Of a DNA stretch of 64,000 nt, positions 50,627 to 59,959 are shown piece by piece; the first letter of the stretch is position 1, and the number at the start of each line of letters is the position of its first letter. Under the pieces are notes generated by a model. The model ran no database searches. It was not told where the DNA came from and saw nothing but the letters and a program-made list of their open reading frames with translations. The stretch spans positions 930,001 to 994,000 of the forward strand of contig JAFLCX010000001.1 in assembly GCA_017302635.1 (NCBI GenBank), given 5' to 3'. Source of the stretch: Hyphomicrobiales bacterium. Lineage in GTDB: Bacteria > Pseudomonadota > Alphaproteobacteria > Rhizobiales > Beijerinckiaceae. A program made the translations under genes and the position numbers.

Positions 50627-51582
50627 CAGCGCAGCCTCGGGTTCAGGGCATCGCGCAGCCAGTCACCGAGCAAGTTGATGGCGAGAGCGAGGATAACAAG
50701 GGTGATGGCGGGAAAGAAGAGAATCCACCACTCACCGGAGAACAGGAATTGCTGCCCGACGCGAATAAGCGTCCCGAGCGAGGGCTGGGTGGGCGGCATG
50801 CCGACGCCAAGGAAGGAGAGCGTCGCTTCCTCAATGATCGCGAGGGCGAGATTGATCGTTGCGATCACGGTCACCGGCCCCATCACATTGGGCAGGATAT
50901 GCTTGACCATGATGAGGAACGGTGAACGGCCGATGACCCGCGCAGCCTGCACGTATTCCTTGTTCTTCTCGACCATTGTCGAGCCACGAACCGTTCGGGC
51001 ATATTGCGCCCAGTTCGACAGCCCGATCGCCAGAATGAGGAGGATCAGCGTCGCATCCTCCTGCTGGCCGGGCGGAATGAGGCCGCGCGCCACACCAAAA
51101 ATCAGCAAGGCGATCAGAATGGCCGGAAACGAGAGCTGGATATCGGCGATCCGCATGATGATGCTCTCGGTCTTGCCGCCGATATAGCCTGCCATCAGCC
51201 CGAGCAGCACACCAAACACGGCCGAGAACAGCACCGAGGCCGCGCCCACGAGCAGCGAGACCTGCGTTCCGTAAAGCACGGCGGAGAACATGTCCCGCCC
51301 CTGGCTGTCGGAGCCGAAAACGAAACTCTTCTGGGTGAATTCATTGGGCGTTCCGGGCGGTGTCAACCCTTCCATCAGGTTGAGCACGGCCGGGTTGAAC
51401 GGATCCTGAGGCGCAAAAAGCGGAGCCAGCACCGCCGCAAGAATCATCACGATGGAAACGATCGCCGAAACGATGGCCACCGGTGAATGCCGGAACGACC
51501 AGCCGATATCGCTGTCCCAGACGCGACGAAGCCAGGAACCGTCGCTATTCTGGGTCGCTGGAGGGGGAGAAGCACCAGCCAT
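50626..51582 (-). CDS. Peptide ABC transporter permease (DppC type)
   Basis: 318 residues, about six membrane segments. N-terminal OppC/DppC region (HSPVAIVSAIVSIVMILAAV) and the coupling-helix region EYVQAARVIGRSPFLIMVKH, typical of dipeptide permeases. N-terminal 30 residues are polar. It pairs with the DppB-type permease, whose stop is 3 nt upstream of this start. Confidence 0.93.
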   Translation of the reverse strand: MAGASPPPATQNSDGSWLRRVWDSDIGWSFRHSPVAIVSAIVSIVMILAAVLAPLFAPQDPFNPAVLNLMEGLTPPGTPNEFTQKSFVFGSDSQGRDMFSAVLYGTQVSLLVGAASVLFSAVFGVLLGLMAGYIGGKTESIIMRIADIQLSFPAILIALLIFGVARGLIPPGQQEDATLILLILAIGLSNWAQYARTVRGSTMVEKNKEYVQAARVIGRSPFLIMVKHILPNVMGPVTVIATINLALAIIEEATLSFLGVGMPPTQPSLGTLIRVGQQFLFSGEWWILFFPAITLVILALAINLLGDWLRDALNPRLR

Positions 51583-51585
51583 TGC

Positions 51586-52572
51586 TCAATGCCCTTTCGC
51601 GACGCGCTGGCCGGAGCGCAGCCGCGGATCGAGGAGAAAATACAAGAGATCAACGATCAGGTTCACGATCACGAAAACCGCTGCCACGAACATCAGGTAG
51701 GCCGCCATCACCGGCACATCGGCAAACTGAACCGCGTTGACGAACAGAGCGCCGAGCCCCGGCCACTGGAAGACGGTTTCTGTGACAATCGCGAAGGCAA
51801 TGACCGAACCGAGTTGCAGCCCCGCAATCGTCACGACCGGCACGAGGGTGTTGCGCAGGGCGTGCTTGAGCTCGATCGTGCGTTCCGCGATGCCGCGGGC
51901 CCGCGCGAAGCGGATGAATTCAGCGCGCATCACCTCGAGCATTTCCGAGCGCACCAGCCGCATGATCAGGGTCAGCTGGAAGAAAGCCAGCGTCAGCACG
52001 GGCATGATGAGCGATTTTCGGCCCGATTCCGTGAGCAGACCGGTCGACCACCAGCCGATCTTCACGGTTTCTCCGCGCCCGAACGAGGGCAGCCAGCGCA
52101 GTTCCACCGCGAAGATATAGATCAGCCCAATGCCGATGAGAAAGGTGGGGAGAGAGACGCCGATCAGGCTAATGGACATGATCGCGTTCGACAGAAACCC
52201 CGTTCGGTTGATGGCGGCATAGACGCCGAGCAGGACACCCACCACAGTCGCGACCAGAGCGGAAAGGACCGCAAGTTCGACAGTCGCGGGCAGACGTTCC
52301 TTGATCAGGTCGGAAACCTTGCGTCCCTGCCGGTAAGAGACCCCGAATTCACCCTGCACGGCATTGCCGATGAAACGAGCGAACTGGACCGGCCAGGGGT
52401 CATTGAGCCCCAGCCGTTCCGAGAGTTCCTGCCGGTCCTGAAGGGTCGCCTCCTGCCCGAGCATGTTGGCGACGGGATCGCCCACAAAGCGGAACATCGA
52501 GAACGAGATGAACGCAACCGCCACGAGGACGAGCGCACCCTGAGCGAGCGAGCGGATGGAATAAGCGAACAT
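51586..52572 (-). CDS. Peptide ABC transporter permease (DppB type)
   Basis: 328 residues from the ATG at 52572 (MFAYSIRSLAQGALVLVAVA); a TTG four codons upstream lies inside the T tract of a terminator-like hairpin and is unlikely. About six membrane segments with the EAA-like coupling loop FIRFARARGIAERTIELKHA. It forms the membrane channel with the DppC-type gene. The visible Shine-Dalgarno is weak. Confidence 0.92.
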   Translation of the reverse strand: MFAYSIRSLAQGALVLVAVAFISFSMFRFVGDPVANMLGQEATLQDRQELSERLGLNDPWPVQFARFIGNAVQGEFGVSYRQGRKVSDLIKERLPATVELAVLSALVATVVGVLLGVYAAINRTGFLSNAIMSISLIGVSLPTFLIGIGLIYIFAVELRWLPSFGRGETVKIGWWSTGLLTESGRKSLIMPVLTLAFFQLTLIMRLVRSEMLEVMRAEFIRFARARGIAERTIELKHALRNTLVPVVTIAGLQLGSVIAFAIVTETVFQWPGLGALFVNAVQFADVPVMAAYLMFVAAVFVIVNLIVDLLYFLLDPRLRSGQRVAKGH

Positions 52573-52582
52573 GGCGGGGCAC

Positions 52583-52615
52583 AAAAAGGGCGGCGGAGCA
52601 CAAACTCCGCCGCCC
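52583..52615 (-). terminator. Intraoperon terminator/attenuator between binding-protein and permease genes
   Basis: On the minus strand GGGCGGCGGAG, a 6-nt loop and CTCCGCCGCCC form a perfect 11-bp GC stem followed by five T. It sits 6 nt after the binding-protein stop and ends 10 nt before the dppB start codon. It is probably leaky, so that the binding protein is made in excess over the permease. Confidence 0.85.
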
Positions 52616-52621
52616 GAGACC

Positions 52622-54217
52622 TTAGCTGCGCTTGAAGGTGACGAACTTCAGCTTGGGCTGGTTCGACACATCCACCGGGATATCGAGATCAGACTTCATG
52701 CCATAGGACAGGGCCTGATGATGCACCGGGATGTAGACAACATCCGCCTTGAGCTTGGCCCAGATCGTCGCGATCGTGGCATTGCGCTTGGCGATGTCGG
52801 TCTCGGCTGAAAGGGTCTGGATCAGCTTGTCCATCTCGGGGTTCTTGTACTTCGTCGCATTCCAGCTGCCGCGTGATCCTTCGCGGGTGTGGTAGAGGAA
52901 GGAGAAGATGTAGTCGCTGTCAAAGGTCGGCACGCCCCATCCGAGCAGGAAGAAATCCGTTTCCGGCGGGTTCTTCTGGATGAGCGGGAAATGCAGCGAC
53001 TTCGACTGGCTGACCATGTTCACCTTGATGCCGATGGCACCCCACATGCCCACGGCCGCCTGACAGATCGCCTCGTCGTTGACGTAGCGGTCGTTCGGGC
53101 AATGCAGGGTAGTGGTGAAGCCGTTCGGGTAGCCAGCATCCGCGAGGAGCTTCTTGGCACCTGCGACATCAGTGGCAGGGGCGGCATCAAGCTCTTTCGT
53201 CCAGCCGTTGACGAAGGGCGGCATGATGACGCCGGTCGGCACGCTTTCACCGCGCATCACCACGCGCTGGATGGCGGTGCGGTTCACGGCCATGTTCATG
53301 GCCTGGCGCACGCGGACATCCGCGAAGGGGTTCTTGCCTTCCACGTTGTCAGTTTTCAGGTCAGCATCACCCACGTTGAAACCGAAGAAGATCGTGCGGT
53401 TCTCGGGGCCCGAGTTCACCCGCAGCGCCCGATCCTGCCTCAAGCGCTCGATATCCTGCACCGGCAGATCCTGCACGAAATCGACGTTGCCCGAGAGAAG
53501 TGCCGCGACGCGGGTCGCATCCGCCTTGATCGGGGTGTAGATCACTTCCGTGATTTCGAGCGGAACCTGGCCCTTGCCCCAGTAATTGTCGTTCCGCTTC
53601 ATCACCGTGCGCACATCGGGCTCGCGGCTTACCAGCACGAACGGGCCGGTGCCATTGGCATTGCGGACGGCGAAGTTCTCTTCCTTGTTCTTGAAGTCCT
53701 GAACCTTCTGGACGTTGTTCTTCTCGGACCAACCCTTGTCCATGATGAACAGGTCACCGAGATTATTCGGCAGGAGCGGATTCGGACCCTTGGTCTTGAT
53801 CCGCACGGTCATCGCATCGACCTTGGTGACGGATTCGACCGAGGTGAGCAGGCCCTTCATGTCGGAGGTCGGCTGCATCGCGCGTTCGATCGAGAACACG
53901 ACGTCATCAGCGTCGAAATCTGCGCCATCATGGAATTTCACGCCCGAGCGGAGCTTGAATTCCCAGACGTTCGGATCGGACGTGACAGCCCACGACGTGG
54001 CCAGAGCGGGCAATTGCTTGCCGGTGTGATCTCGAATGATCAGCGGCTCGTAAATCTGGTGGGCAAGGGTATGGGTCGGACCCTCGTTCTGGGCATGCGG
54101 ATCGAGTGTCAGCGAATCGCCCGAGCGCGCCCATTTGACCGAGCGGGCATCGGCAGCGGCGACCATGATCGTGGAAGCCGCCAGCGCTGCAAGCAGCGCT
54201 TTGAAGGTGGTTTTCAT
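52622..54217 (-). CDS. Peptide ABC transporter substrate-binding protein (DppA type)
   Basis: 531 residues, solute-binding family 5. It has an N-terminal signal peptide (MKTTFKALLAALAASTIMVA, cleavage near ADA). The domain begins KWARSGDSLTLDPHAQNEGP and has the family segment WEFKLRSGVKFHDGADFDAD. It captures peptides or related oligomeric ligands in the periplasm for the four downstream transporter genes. No lipobox is seen. It is divergent from an M20 amidohydrolase, 250 nt away. Confidence 0.94.
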   Translation of the reverse strand: MKTTFKALLAALAASTIMVAAADARSVKWARSGDSLTLDPHAQNEGPTHTLAHQIYEPLIIRDHTGKQLPALATSWAVTSDPNVWEFKLRSGVKFHDGADFDADDVVFSIERAMQPTSDMKGLLTSVESVTKVDAMTVRIKTKGPNPLLPNNLGDLFIMDKGWSEKNNVQKVQDFKNKEENFAVRNANGTGPFVLVSREPDVRTVMKRNDNYWGKGQVPLEITEVIYTPIKADATRVAALLSGNVDFVQDLPVQDIERLRQDRALRVNSGPENRTIFFGFNVGDADLKTDNVEGKNPFADVRVRQAMNMAVNRTAIQRVVMRGESVPTGVIMPPFVNGWTKELDAAPATDVAGAKKLLADAGYPNGFTTTLHCPNDRYVNDEAICQAAVGMWGAIGIKVNMVSQSKSLHFPLIQKNPPETDFFLLGWGVPTFDSDYIFSFLYHTREGSRGSWNATKYKNPEMDKLIQTLSAETDIAKRNATIATIWAKLKADVVYIPVHHQALSYGMKSDLDIPVDVSNQPKLKFVTFKRS

Positions 54218-54467
54218 CGGTTACTCTCCCTGTTCTCCGGCCCCTTGCGGGATGCCATTGGTTGAAGGCTAAACCAGTTCGGAGGGCTTTGTCACGCGCG
54301 ATGAAAATCACTTCCTCCATCGCGCAACTATGTTTCGGGCTTGACGCCCTATAGCGGAAGCTGATCGAAAACTTCTCCCCCCGGGTCTTCACGTCTACCA
54401 TCCACATGGGGTAGTTTGCCGACATGAGTAGGGGGCGAGCCGTTTCGCTTCCAAAAGAGGTGTGCCG

Positions 54468-55637
54468 ATGTCGATTGATCCACGCATTCTGGGCCTGAAG
54501 GATGAAGTCACGGCCTGGCGACGGGATATCCACGCGCACCCCGAGACGCTCTACGATGTGCATCGAACCGCCGCCCTCGTCGCCGGGAAGCTGCGCTCTT
54601 TCGGCTGCGACGAGGTCGTGGAAGGCATCGGCCAGACCGGAGTTGTCGGCCTCATCCACGGCAGGAATGGCCCGGGTGGGCGGGTTGTCGGACTGCGTGC
54701 GGACATGGATGCACTGCCGATCTCGGAGGAGACCAATCTTCCGCATGCCTCGAAAATCCCCGGCAAGATGCACGCCTGCGGTCATGATGGCCACACGGCC
54801 ATGCTGCTTGGTGCGGCGAAATTTCTCGCCTCGACCCGCGAATTCGAGGGCTCGGTCGCTGTCATTTTCCAACCCGCCGAAGAAGGTGGCGCCGGAGGCA
54901 AGGCGATGGTTGATGACGGCATGATGGATCGGTTCAATATCCGTGAGGTCTACGGCATGCACAACATGCCGGGTCTGAAACCCGGACATTTCTCGCTGCG
55001 TCCCGGCCCGGTGATGGCCGCTACCGCCTATTTCGAGATCACGATCGAGGGTCGCGGCTCGCATGCCGCAAAGCCCCACGAGGGCATCGACCCGGTGTTG
55101 GTCGGCTCCCATCTCGTAACGGCGCTGCAATCGATCTCCTCGCGCAACACGGACCCGCTCGAATCGGTTGTGGTGTCGGTGACAATTTTCCAGGCGGGTG
55201 ATGTCGCGAATGTCATCCCGCAGCGCGCGACCCTGAAAGGCACTGTCCGCACGCTCGACAACGGCATCCGAGACATGGTGGAAGCGCGATTCAAGGCCAT
55301 CGTCGATGGCATAGCCAGGATGTTCAACGCCGACATTGCGCTCGACTACCAGCGGCGCTACCCCGCGACCATCAATCATCCGGCCCAGACCGTGACCGCC
55401 GCGACCCTCGCCCGCGCTGTCGCCGGCACGAACAATGTCAATGACGACGCCGTGCCCACGATGGGCGGCGAGGATTTTTCCTACATGCTCGAGGCGAGGC
55501 CCGGGGCCTTCATCTTCATCGGCAATGGTGATACCGCAGGGCTTCATCACCCGGCCTATGATTTCAATGACGAGATCATTCCGGCGGGTATCCAGTATTG
55601 GGCGCTGGTGGCTCAAAAGGCCGGCCTCGCCTCGTAA
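54468..55637 (+). CDS. M20 family amidohydrolase/aminoacylase
   Basis: 389 residues from the ATG at 54468 (MSIDPRILGLKDEVTAWRRD), with AAGAGG 7 nt upstream; the GTG two codons earlier is less likely. Metal-binding motif MHACGHDGHTAMLLGAA and the Glu pair in QPAEEGGAGGKAM, then a lid domain and the C-terminal GGEDFSYML. Similar to hippurate hydrolase and N-acyl-amino-acid deacylases. The opposing peptide importer suggests it acts on an imported amide or peptide; inferred. Confidence 0.93.
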   Translation: MSIDPRILGLKDEVTAWRRDIHAHPETLYDVHRTAALVAGKLRSFGCDEVVEGIGQTGVVGLIHGRNGPGGRVVGLRADMDALPISEETNLPHASKIPGKMHACGHDGHTAMLLGAAKFLASTREFEGSVAVIFQPAEEGGAGGKAMVDDGMMDRFNIREVYGMHNMPGLKPGHFSLRPGPVMAATAYFEITIEGRGSHAAKPHEGIDPVLVGSHLVTALQSISSRNTDPLESVVVSVTIFQAGDVANVIPQRATLKGTVRTLDNGIRDMVEARFKAIVDGIARMFNADIALDYQRRYPATINHPAQTVTAATLARAVAGTNNVNDDAVPTMGGEDFSYMLEARPGAFIFIGNGDTAGLHHPAYDFNDEIIPAGIQYWALVAQKAGLAS

Positions 55638-55649
55638 TCCGGGGTCGCC

Positions 55650-56033
55650 ATGCCGCTCACTCTGGCTCTGATCGCCCACGACAAGATGAAGCCGGCGCTC
55701 GCAGATTGGGCGGCCGAGAACGAGGTCTCGCTGAAGCCGCACAAGCTCTTCTGCACCGGCACGACGGGCGGTGTGATCGAAGCGCGCTGCCCGAGCCTCT
55801 CGATCACGCGCCTCGCCTCCGGCCCGCTCGGCGGCGATCAGCAGATCGGCGCGCTGATTGTCGAAAAGCGCGTTGATGCGATCATTTTCTTCATCGATCC
55901 GCTCTCGCCCATGCCGCATGACGTGGATGTGAAGGCACTGATGCGTCTCGCGGTCGTCTACGATGTACCGCTCGCCATGAGCCGCTCAACCGCCGATCTG
56001 TTTCTCAAGGGCGGGCTGCTGGCGAAAGACTGA
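55650..56033 (+). CDS. mgsA: Methylglyoxal synthase
   Basis: 127 residues. Phosphate- and substrate-binding pattern [39 protein letters not shown] (with the catalytic Asp) and [20 protein letters not shown]. It converts dihydroxyacetone phosphate to methylglyoxal, a phosphate-stress bypass of glycolysis. Shorter than the E. coli enzyme (152) but typical of compact family members. It starts 12 nt after the amidohydrolase. Confidence 0.95.
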   Translation: MPLTLALIAHDKMKPALADWAAENEVSLKPHKLFCTGTTGGVIEARCPSLSITRLASGPLGGDQQIGALIVEKRVDAIIFFIDPLSPMPHDVDVKALMRLAVVYDVPLAMSRSTADLFLKGGLLAKD

Positions 56034-56160
56034 TTGCAGCGGTCGCTTGACTTGATCTGATCGGGCTGAGACAAGAAGTCCAAGGGGTGATGTCGCGAGA
56101 CCCCGTGAGGCGGCAGCCCAATTTCGCGCTTCTTCCCGTTATCCGGAAGGCGCTGCTGCC

Positions 56161-56979
56161 ATGTCCTCCACCACAGAAATCACTGTTGCCCAACTCATGC
56201 GCCGTATCGGCTTGCCCGATGCGCCGGTTCTTATCGATGTCCGGATCCCGGAGGATGTCGCGAGCGATCCGCGACGCATTCCGGGCTCACAATGGCGCGA
56301 TTTTCAGGAGGCTCAGAACTGGGCCAGTGCATTCTCCGGTCGCGATGTCGTCGTCATCTGCCACAAGGGCCTGAAGCTCAGTCAGGGCGTCGCAGCGCTC
56401 CTGCGGCTCGCTGGGGCGCGCGCTGAGGTTTTGGAGGGCGGATTTCTCGCTTGGCAAGCTGCGGGTGGCGTGTTGTTGAACTCGGATCGGGTGCCGAAAA
56501 ATGCTTCCGGACTCGGCACGTTGTGGGTCACGCGCGCGCGCCCCAAAATCGACCGTATCGCCTGCCCGTGGCTGATCCGGCGCTTTGTCGATCCCGGGGC
56601 GCGCTTCCTGTTCGTGGCACCGAGCGAGGTTCCGGGTGTCGCCGAGCGTTTTGGCGCGACGCCGTTCGATATCGAGGAGGTCTTCTGGTCGCATCGCGGC
56701 CCGCTTTGCACCTTCGATGTGATGATCGAAGCATTCGGCCTTTCGCATCCGGCACTCGATCGTCTCGCACGCATCGTGCGCGCAGCGGATACGGCCGCAC
56801 TCGACCTTGAACCCGAAGCGACCGGATTGCTCGCTGTCTCACTCGGACTGTCACGGATGTTTCGTGACGATCTGGAACAGCTCGATCACGGCATGCTGAT
56901 CTACGACGCCTTCTATCGCTGGTGTCGTGATGCTGCTGGCGAAACCCACAACTGGCCCAATCCGGGAGCCAAGGCATGA
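56161..56979 (+). CDS. Rhodanese-ChrB fusion protein
   Basis: 272 residues. Residues 1-110 are a rhodanese domain with the active-site Cys67 in VVVICHKGLKLSQGVAALL. Residues about 120-265 are a ChrB C-terminal domain (RARPKIDRIACPWLIRRFVD; FWSHRGPLCTFDVMIE; GMLIYDAFYRWC). ChrB proteins sense or respond to chromate in related species. The fused rhodanese suggests persulfide or thiol chemistry. Its stop overlaps the chrA start (ATGA), so the pair is coupled. Whether it regulates or reduces is not visible. Confidence 0.88.
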   Translation: MSSTTEITVAQLMRRIGLPDAPVLIDVRIPEDVASDPRRIPGSQWRDFQEAQNWASAFSGRDVVVICHKGLKLSQGVAALLRLAGARAEVLEGGFLAWQAAGGVLLNSDRVPKNASGLGTLWVTRARPKIDRIACPWLIRRFVDPGARFLFVAPSEVPGVAERFGATPFDIEEVFWSHRGPLCTFDVMIEAFGLSHPALDRLARIVRAADTAALDLEPEATGLLAVSLGLSRMFRDDLEQLDHGMLIYDAFYRWCRDAAGETHNWPNPGAKA

Positions 56980-58274
56980 GAGCGGCAGAAACGAGCGTGA
57001 TGAAAACTCAAAGGATTCCCGCCCTTTCCGAGCTGTTCCGCGCATTTTTCCATATCGGCTGCGTGTCATTCGGCGGGGCTGCCGGCCAGATTGCGATGAT
57101 GCATCGCATGCTGGTCGATGAGAAAGGGTGGATATCCGAGCGTGACTTTCTCAGTGGCCTCAATTTCTGCACCCTGCTGCCCGGGCCAGAGGCGCAGCAA
57201 CTCGCGACCTATATCGGCTGGCGCCTGCATGGCCTGAAAGGTGGTGTCATCGCAGGCGGATTGTTCGTGCTGCCCGGCGCGGTTCTGATCCTGCTGCTGG
57301 CGCAGGCCTATGCGCTGGGCGCGGGCATTCCCGCTGTGCAGGGGCTTCTTCTCGGCATCAAGGCCGCCGTGATCGCGATCGTGCTGGAGGCGGTTCTGAA
57401 AATCGGCAAGAGGGCGCTGAAATCCGGCACGCTGAAAGCGGTGGCGATCGCGGCCTTTCTGGCGATGATGATGTTTGGCGTGCCGTTCCCTGTCGTGATC
57501 GCGGCCGCAGCCCTCGCTGGGCTGACGATCGGCTCGGAAGTGCCGGCCTCCACAGAGACCACCTCGACCAGCAAGGGGATCACCATCCCCTGGGCGGCAG
57601 CGGGGCTTTGCCTTGGCCTATGGTGGTTGCCGGTTCTGATCGCGCTGCTCGCCCTGGACCCGCAACACCTTCTCGTTGAGGTCGGGCTCTTTTTCTCGAA
57701 ACTGGCCGTCATCACCTTTGGCGGGGCCTATGCCCTTCTCGCCTATCTGAGCGATCAGGCCGTGGCACGCGGCTGGGTATCGGCCACCCAGATGCTCGAC
57801 GCGCTTGGCTTTGCCGAAACGACGCCGGGGCCGACGATCCTCGTCAACCCGTTCGTGGCCTTCCTTGCGGGCTGGCAGCGCGAGAGCAGCGCCGTGATCG
57901 CCTGGCTTGCCGGGCTGATGGCGATCTGGACGACCTTCGCGCCCTCTTTCCTCTGGATCTTTGTCGGAGGGCCATCGCTCGACCGGATCAACGCGAACCG
58001 GCATTTGCGGGCCGCTCTGGCGGGGATCAGCGCGGCCGTGGTCGGGATCATCGCAACCGTGGGCGCGAAATTCGCGACATTGCTGCTGTTTCCCGCCGCA
58101 AAACCCCTCGTCTACGGGCCCTTTCAGCTGCTGGCGCCGGCCGGATCGCCGGATTGGAAGGCTGCAATCCTGACCCTGCTGGCGCTTGTCCTGAGCTTCG
58201 CGATGCACTGGCCGATGCTTCGATCCATCGCAGCGTTGGCGATTGCAGGCTTCGCCCTCCATTTTGTCGGCTGA
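56976..58274 (+). CDS. chrA: Chromate transporter ChrA (two-domain form)
   Basis: 432 residues, two CHR domains. Domain 1 (about 15-180) has the core FFHIGCVSFGGAAGQIAMMH and CTLLPGPEAQQLATYIGWRL, and domain 2 (about 225-420) has KLAVITFGGAYALLAYLSDQ and TTPGPTILVNPFVAFLAGWQ. About ten to twelve membrane segments. Exports chromate in exchange for protons, and some relatives may carry sulfate. Overlaps the rhodanese-ChrB gene by 4 nt. Confidence 0.94.
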   Translation: MRAAETSVMKTQRIPALSELFRAFFHIGCVSFGGAAGQIAMMHRMLVDEKGWISERDFLSGLNFCTLLPGPEAQQLATYIGWRLHGLKGGVIAGGLFVLPGAVLILLLAQAYALGAGIPAVQGLLLGIKAAVIAIVLEAVLKIGKRALKSGTLKAVAIAAFLAMMMFGVPFPVVIAAAALAGLTIGSEVPASTETTSTSKGITIPWAAAGLCLGLWWLPVLIALLALDPQHLLVEVGLFFSKLAVITFGGAYALLAYLSDQAVARGWVSATQMLDALGFAETTPGPTILVNPFVAFLAGWQRESSAVIAWLAGLMAIWTTFAPSFLWIFVGGPSLDRINANRHLRAALAGISAAVVGIIATVGAKFATLLLFPAAKPLVYGPFQLLAPAGSPDWKAAILTLLALVLSFAMHWPMLRSIAALAIAGFALHFVG

Positions 58275-58377
58275 AAACGAACGGTTCAGCCCACTGGAAT
58301 TGTGCAGAGAGTTGCGCGAGCAGACGTTTGCGACTACAGCGGGCGCAATCCAATCCGAACCCGAAAGTTGGCGCTGA

Positions 58378-58662
58378 ATGGCGAAGGAAGAAGTGATCCA
58401 GTTCGAGGGGCTCGTGACCGAGCTTCTGCCCGATGCCCGTTTCCGCGTGAAACTCGATAGCGGGCACGAAATCATCGCCTACACGGCAGGCAAGATGAAG
58501 AAGAACCGGATCAAGACCCTCGCCGGCGACCGCGTGACGGTTGAGATGTCGCCCTACGATCTCGATCGCGGGCGTCTTGTGTTCCGTCACAAAGATGCGA
58601 ATTCCGGCTTCACGCCTGGTGGCCCGCCGCGTTCGAAGGGTCCGCCGCCCAAGCGGCGCTGA
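58378..58662 (+). CDS. infA: Translation initiation factor IF-1 with C-terminal extension
   Basis: 94 residues. Residues 1-72 are an S1-type OB fold matching IF-1 ([57 protein letters not shown]). A 22-residue Gly/Pro/Lys-rich tail follows ([14 protein letters not shown]), which standard IF-1 (about 72 residues) lacks. Rhizobial-type genomes may carry a second, longer infA; this could be that copy. Not in an operon; a clear terminator follows. Confidence 0.93.
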   Translation: MAKEEVIQFEGLVTELLPDARFRVKLDSGHEIIAYTAGKMKKNRIKTLAGDRVTVEMSPYDLDRGRLVFRHKDANSGFTPGGPPRSKGPPPKRR

Positions 58663-58677
58663 TCTCTGGATGTTTCC

Positions 58678-58713
58678 AACCCGCCCGACGCAAAATCCGG
58701 CGGGTTTCTTTTG
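58678..58713 (+). terminator. Rho-independent terminator after infA
   Basis: AACCCGCC and GGCGGGTT pair over 8 bp around a 13-nt loop (58686-58698), followed by a T-rich run (tttcttttg). It lies 15 nt after the infA stop. Confidence 0.8.
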
Positions 58714-58801
58714 TGCTCCGAAGCCGTTGAAGGCTGGCCCCTGCCGTCTGCGCCCGCGATCGGGGGCGCGAGCCCAGCCGCGACAATTTCCCCGACAGCG
58801 C

Positions 58802-59413
58802 CTATTCCTTTGCCAACGCATCCAGAGCTTGACTGAAGCCACGCAGGGAGAACGGCAGCGTGATGGCACGTCCGCCGGCATCCTTGAACTCAATACGCCC
58901 TTGCGTAACACTCGTTCGCATACGGCGCTGCATGTCATCGCGCAGCAAGACATCAGCAAAGCACGCGCCGGGAATGCAACGTTGCCAAGGCATGTCGACC
59001 GGCGTTCCCGCCGCTTCCTCGGCGGCAATTTTGGGTGCGGAGGTCAGCGTCACGTTGTTGGGCAGCACCAGCGTGAGCTTCAACGGATCGGTGCGTTGCA
59101 CTTTGCCGACGGCGATCTGGGCAATTGGCCCTTGCTGACCTTGAATCTGGATGGATTGAGCGATCTCGCACACACGGGGAGCGCCCGCAGGAAGCGACGG
59201 GCGCTCGCAGCGCAGAACCCAATCCGCAAAACTTGCGGTGGTGCGTTCCGGCGCAGCGTTGACGGGAGGAGGAACCGGAGGAGCAGCAGGAGCCGAGGCA
59301 GGTGCTTGCTGCCCATGCGTCATGGATGTCATGCCGATCAGGACGGCAATGGCGCGAAACAGGCGCGCACTGCGACCCTTCGCGGAAAAGAAACGGTTGT
59401 GTCGCCGCCCCAT
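58802..59413 (-). CDS. Invasion-associated locus B (IalB) family protein
   Basis: 203 residues from the ATG at 59413 (MGRRHNRFFSAKGRSARLFR), with AGAGGG upstream. A basic N-terminus and hydrophobic segment form a long signal or anchor. A Pro/Ala-rich linker follows, then the IalB fold with a Cys pair (VLRCERP; CEIAQ) and a second pair (WQRCIPGACFADV). Named after a Bartonella factor, the family is widespread in non-pathogens; function here is unknown. Confidence 0.88.
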   Translation of the reverse strand: MGRRHNRFFSAKGRSARLFRAIAVLIGMTSMTHGQQAPASAPAAPPVPPPVNAAPERTTASFADWVLRCERPSLPAGAPRVCEIAQSIQIQGQQGPIAQIAVGKVQRTDPLKLTLVLPNNVTLTSAPKIAAEEAAGTPVDMPWQRCIPGACFADVLLRDDMQRRMRTSVTQGRIEFKDAGGRAITLPFSLRGFSQALDALAKE

Positions 59414-59599
59414 ATCACCCTCTTTCTGGCCGGTTGATCCGCTCGACCCGAATACCCCTTTCTTTCGATGCGCGACTCGGCAGCGATTGTCAAAAGAGCG
59501 CAAGGCGCTTGCGGCCGACAACGTCTTGCGGTGGCCGCCGGTGTGGCCCGGTGAATCGGGGACATCGATGGCCTTATTCCAACGCCCGTTGGCTCAGCG

Positions 59600-59959
59600 T
59601 TATTGCGGGCAGGCCTCGATCACGACGGGTGAACCGGCTTGCTCCCCCAGATCGCGGCATTGGCCATCGGCGCAGAACGTCCAGCCTCCTGTCGTCGCGC
59701 CCGATGCGGCCAGAACCATTTTCTCGTGCGAACGACGCGGATACCAGACCCACCAGCCATCCTGTTGTCGGGCTTCCGGTCCCGGTTCCATGCCCGCGCC
59801 AGAGCCTTTCACACGCGCTTCCTCCAACACCAACCGGCCACTGACCAGCCGCCATTGCTCAACCCATTCAACCCGTTCGACGGAATGGGTCCAGCTCAGC
59901 TGGAAAAGCGAAGCGGCCAGCCAGAGTGGTTTGCCGGCGACGAGGAGGCACGCGCTCAT
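59600..59959 (-). CDS. DUF1850 family protein
   Basis: 119 residues. A hydrophobic N-terminus (MSACLLVAGKPLWLAASLF) could be a signal or anchor; then LSWTHSVERVEWVEQWRL and GWWVWYPRRS, with a Cys pair (WTFCADGQCRDLG). DUF1850 genes usually sit next to TAXI-type TRAP transporters in many bacteria. Function unknown. ATGA overlap with the TRAP permease gene makes coupled translation almost certain. Confidence 0.82.
   Translation of the reverse strand: MSACLLVAGKPLWLAASLFQLSWTHSVERVEWVEQWRLVSGRLVLEEARVKGSGAGMEPGPEARQQDGWWVWYPRRSHEKMVLAASGATTGGWTFCADGQCRDLGEQAGSPVVIEACPQ

Noticed and set aside
53928..55919. 663-codon minus-strand frame across the dppA/amidohydrolase region
   Set aside because: It runs antisense through the M20 gene and off-frame through dppA; no protein family features.
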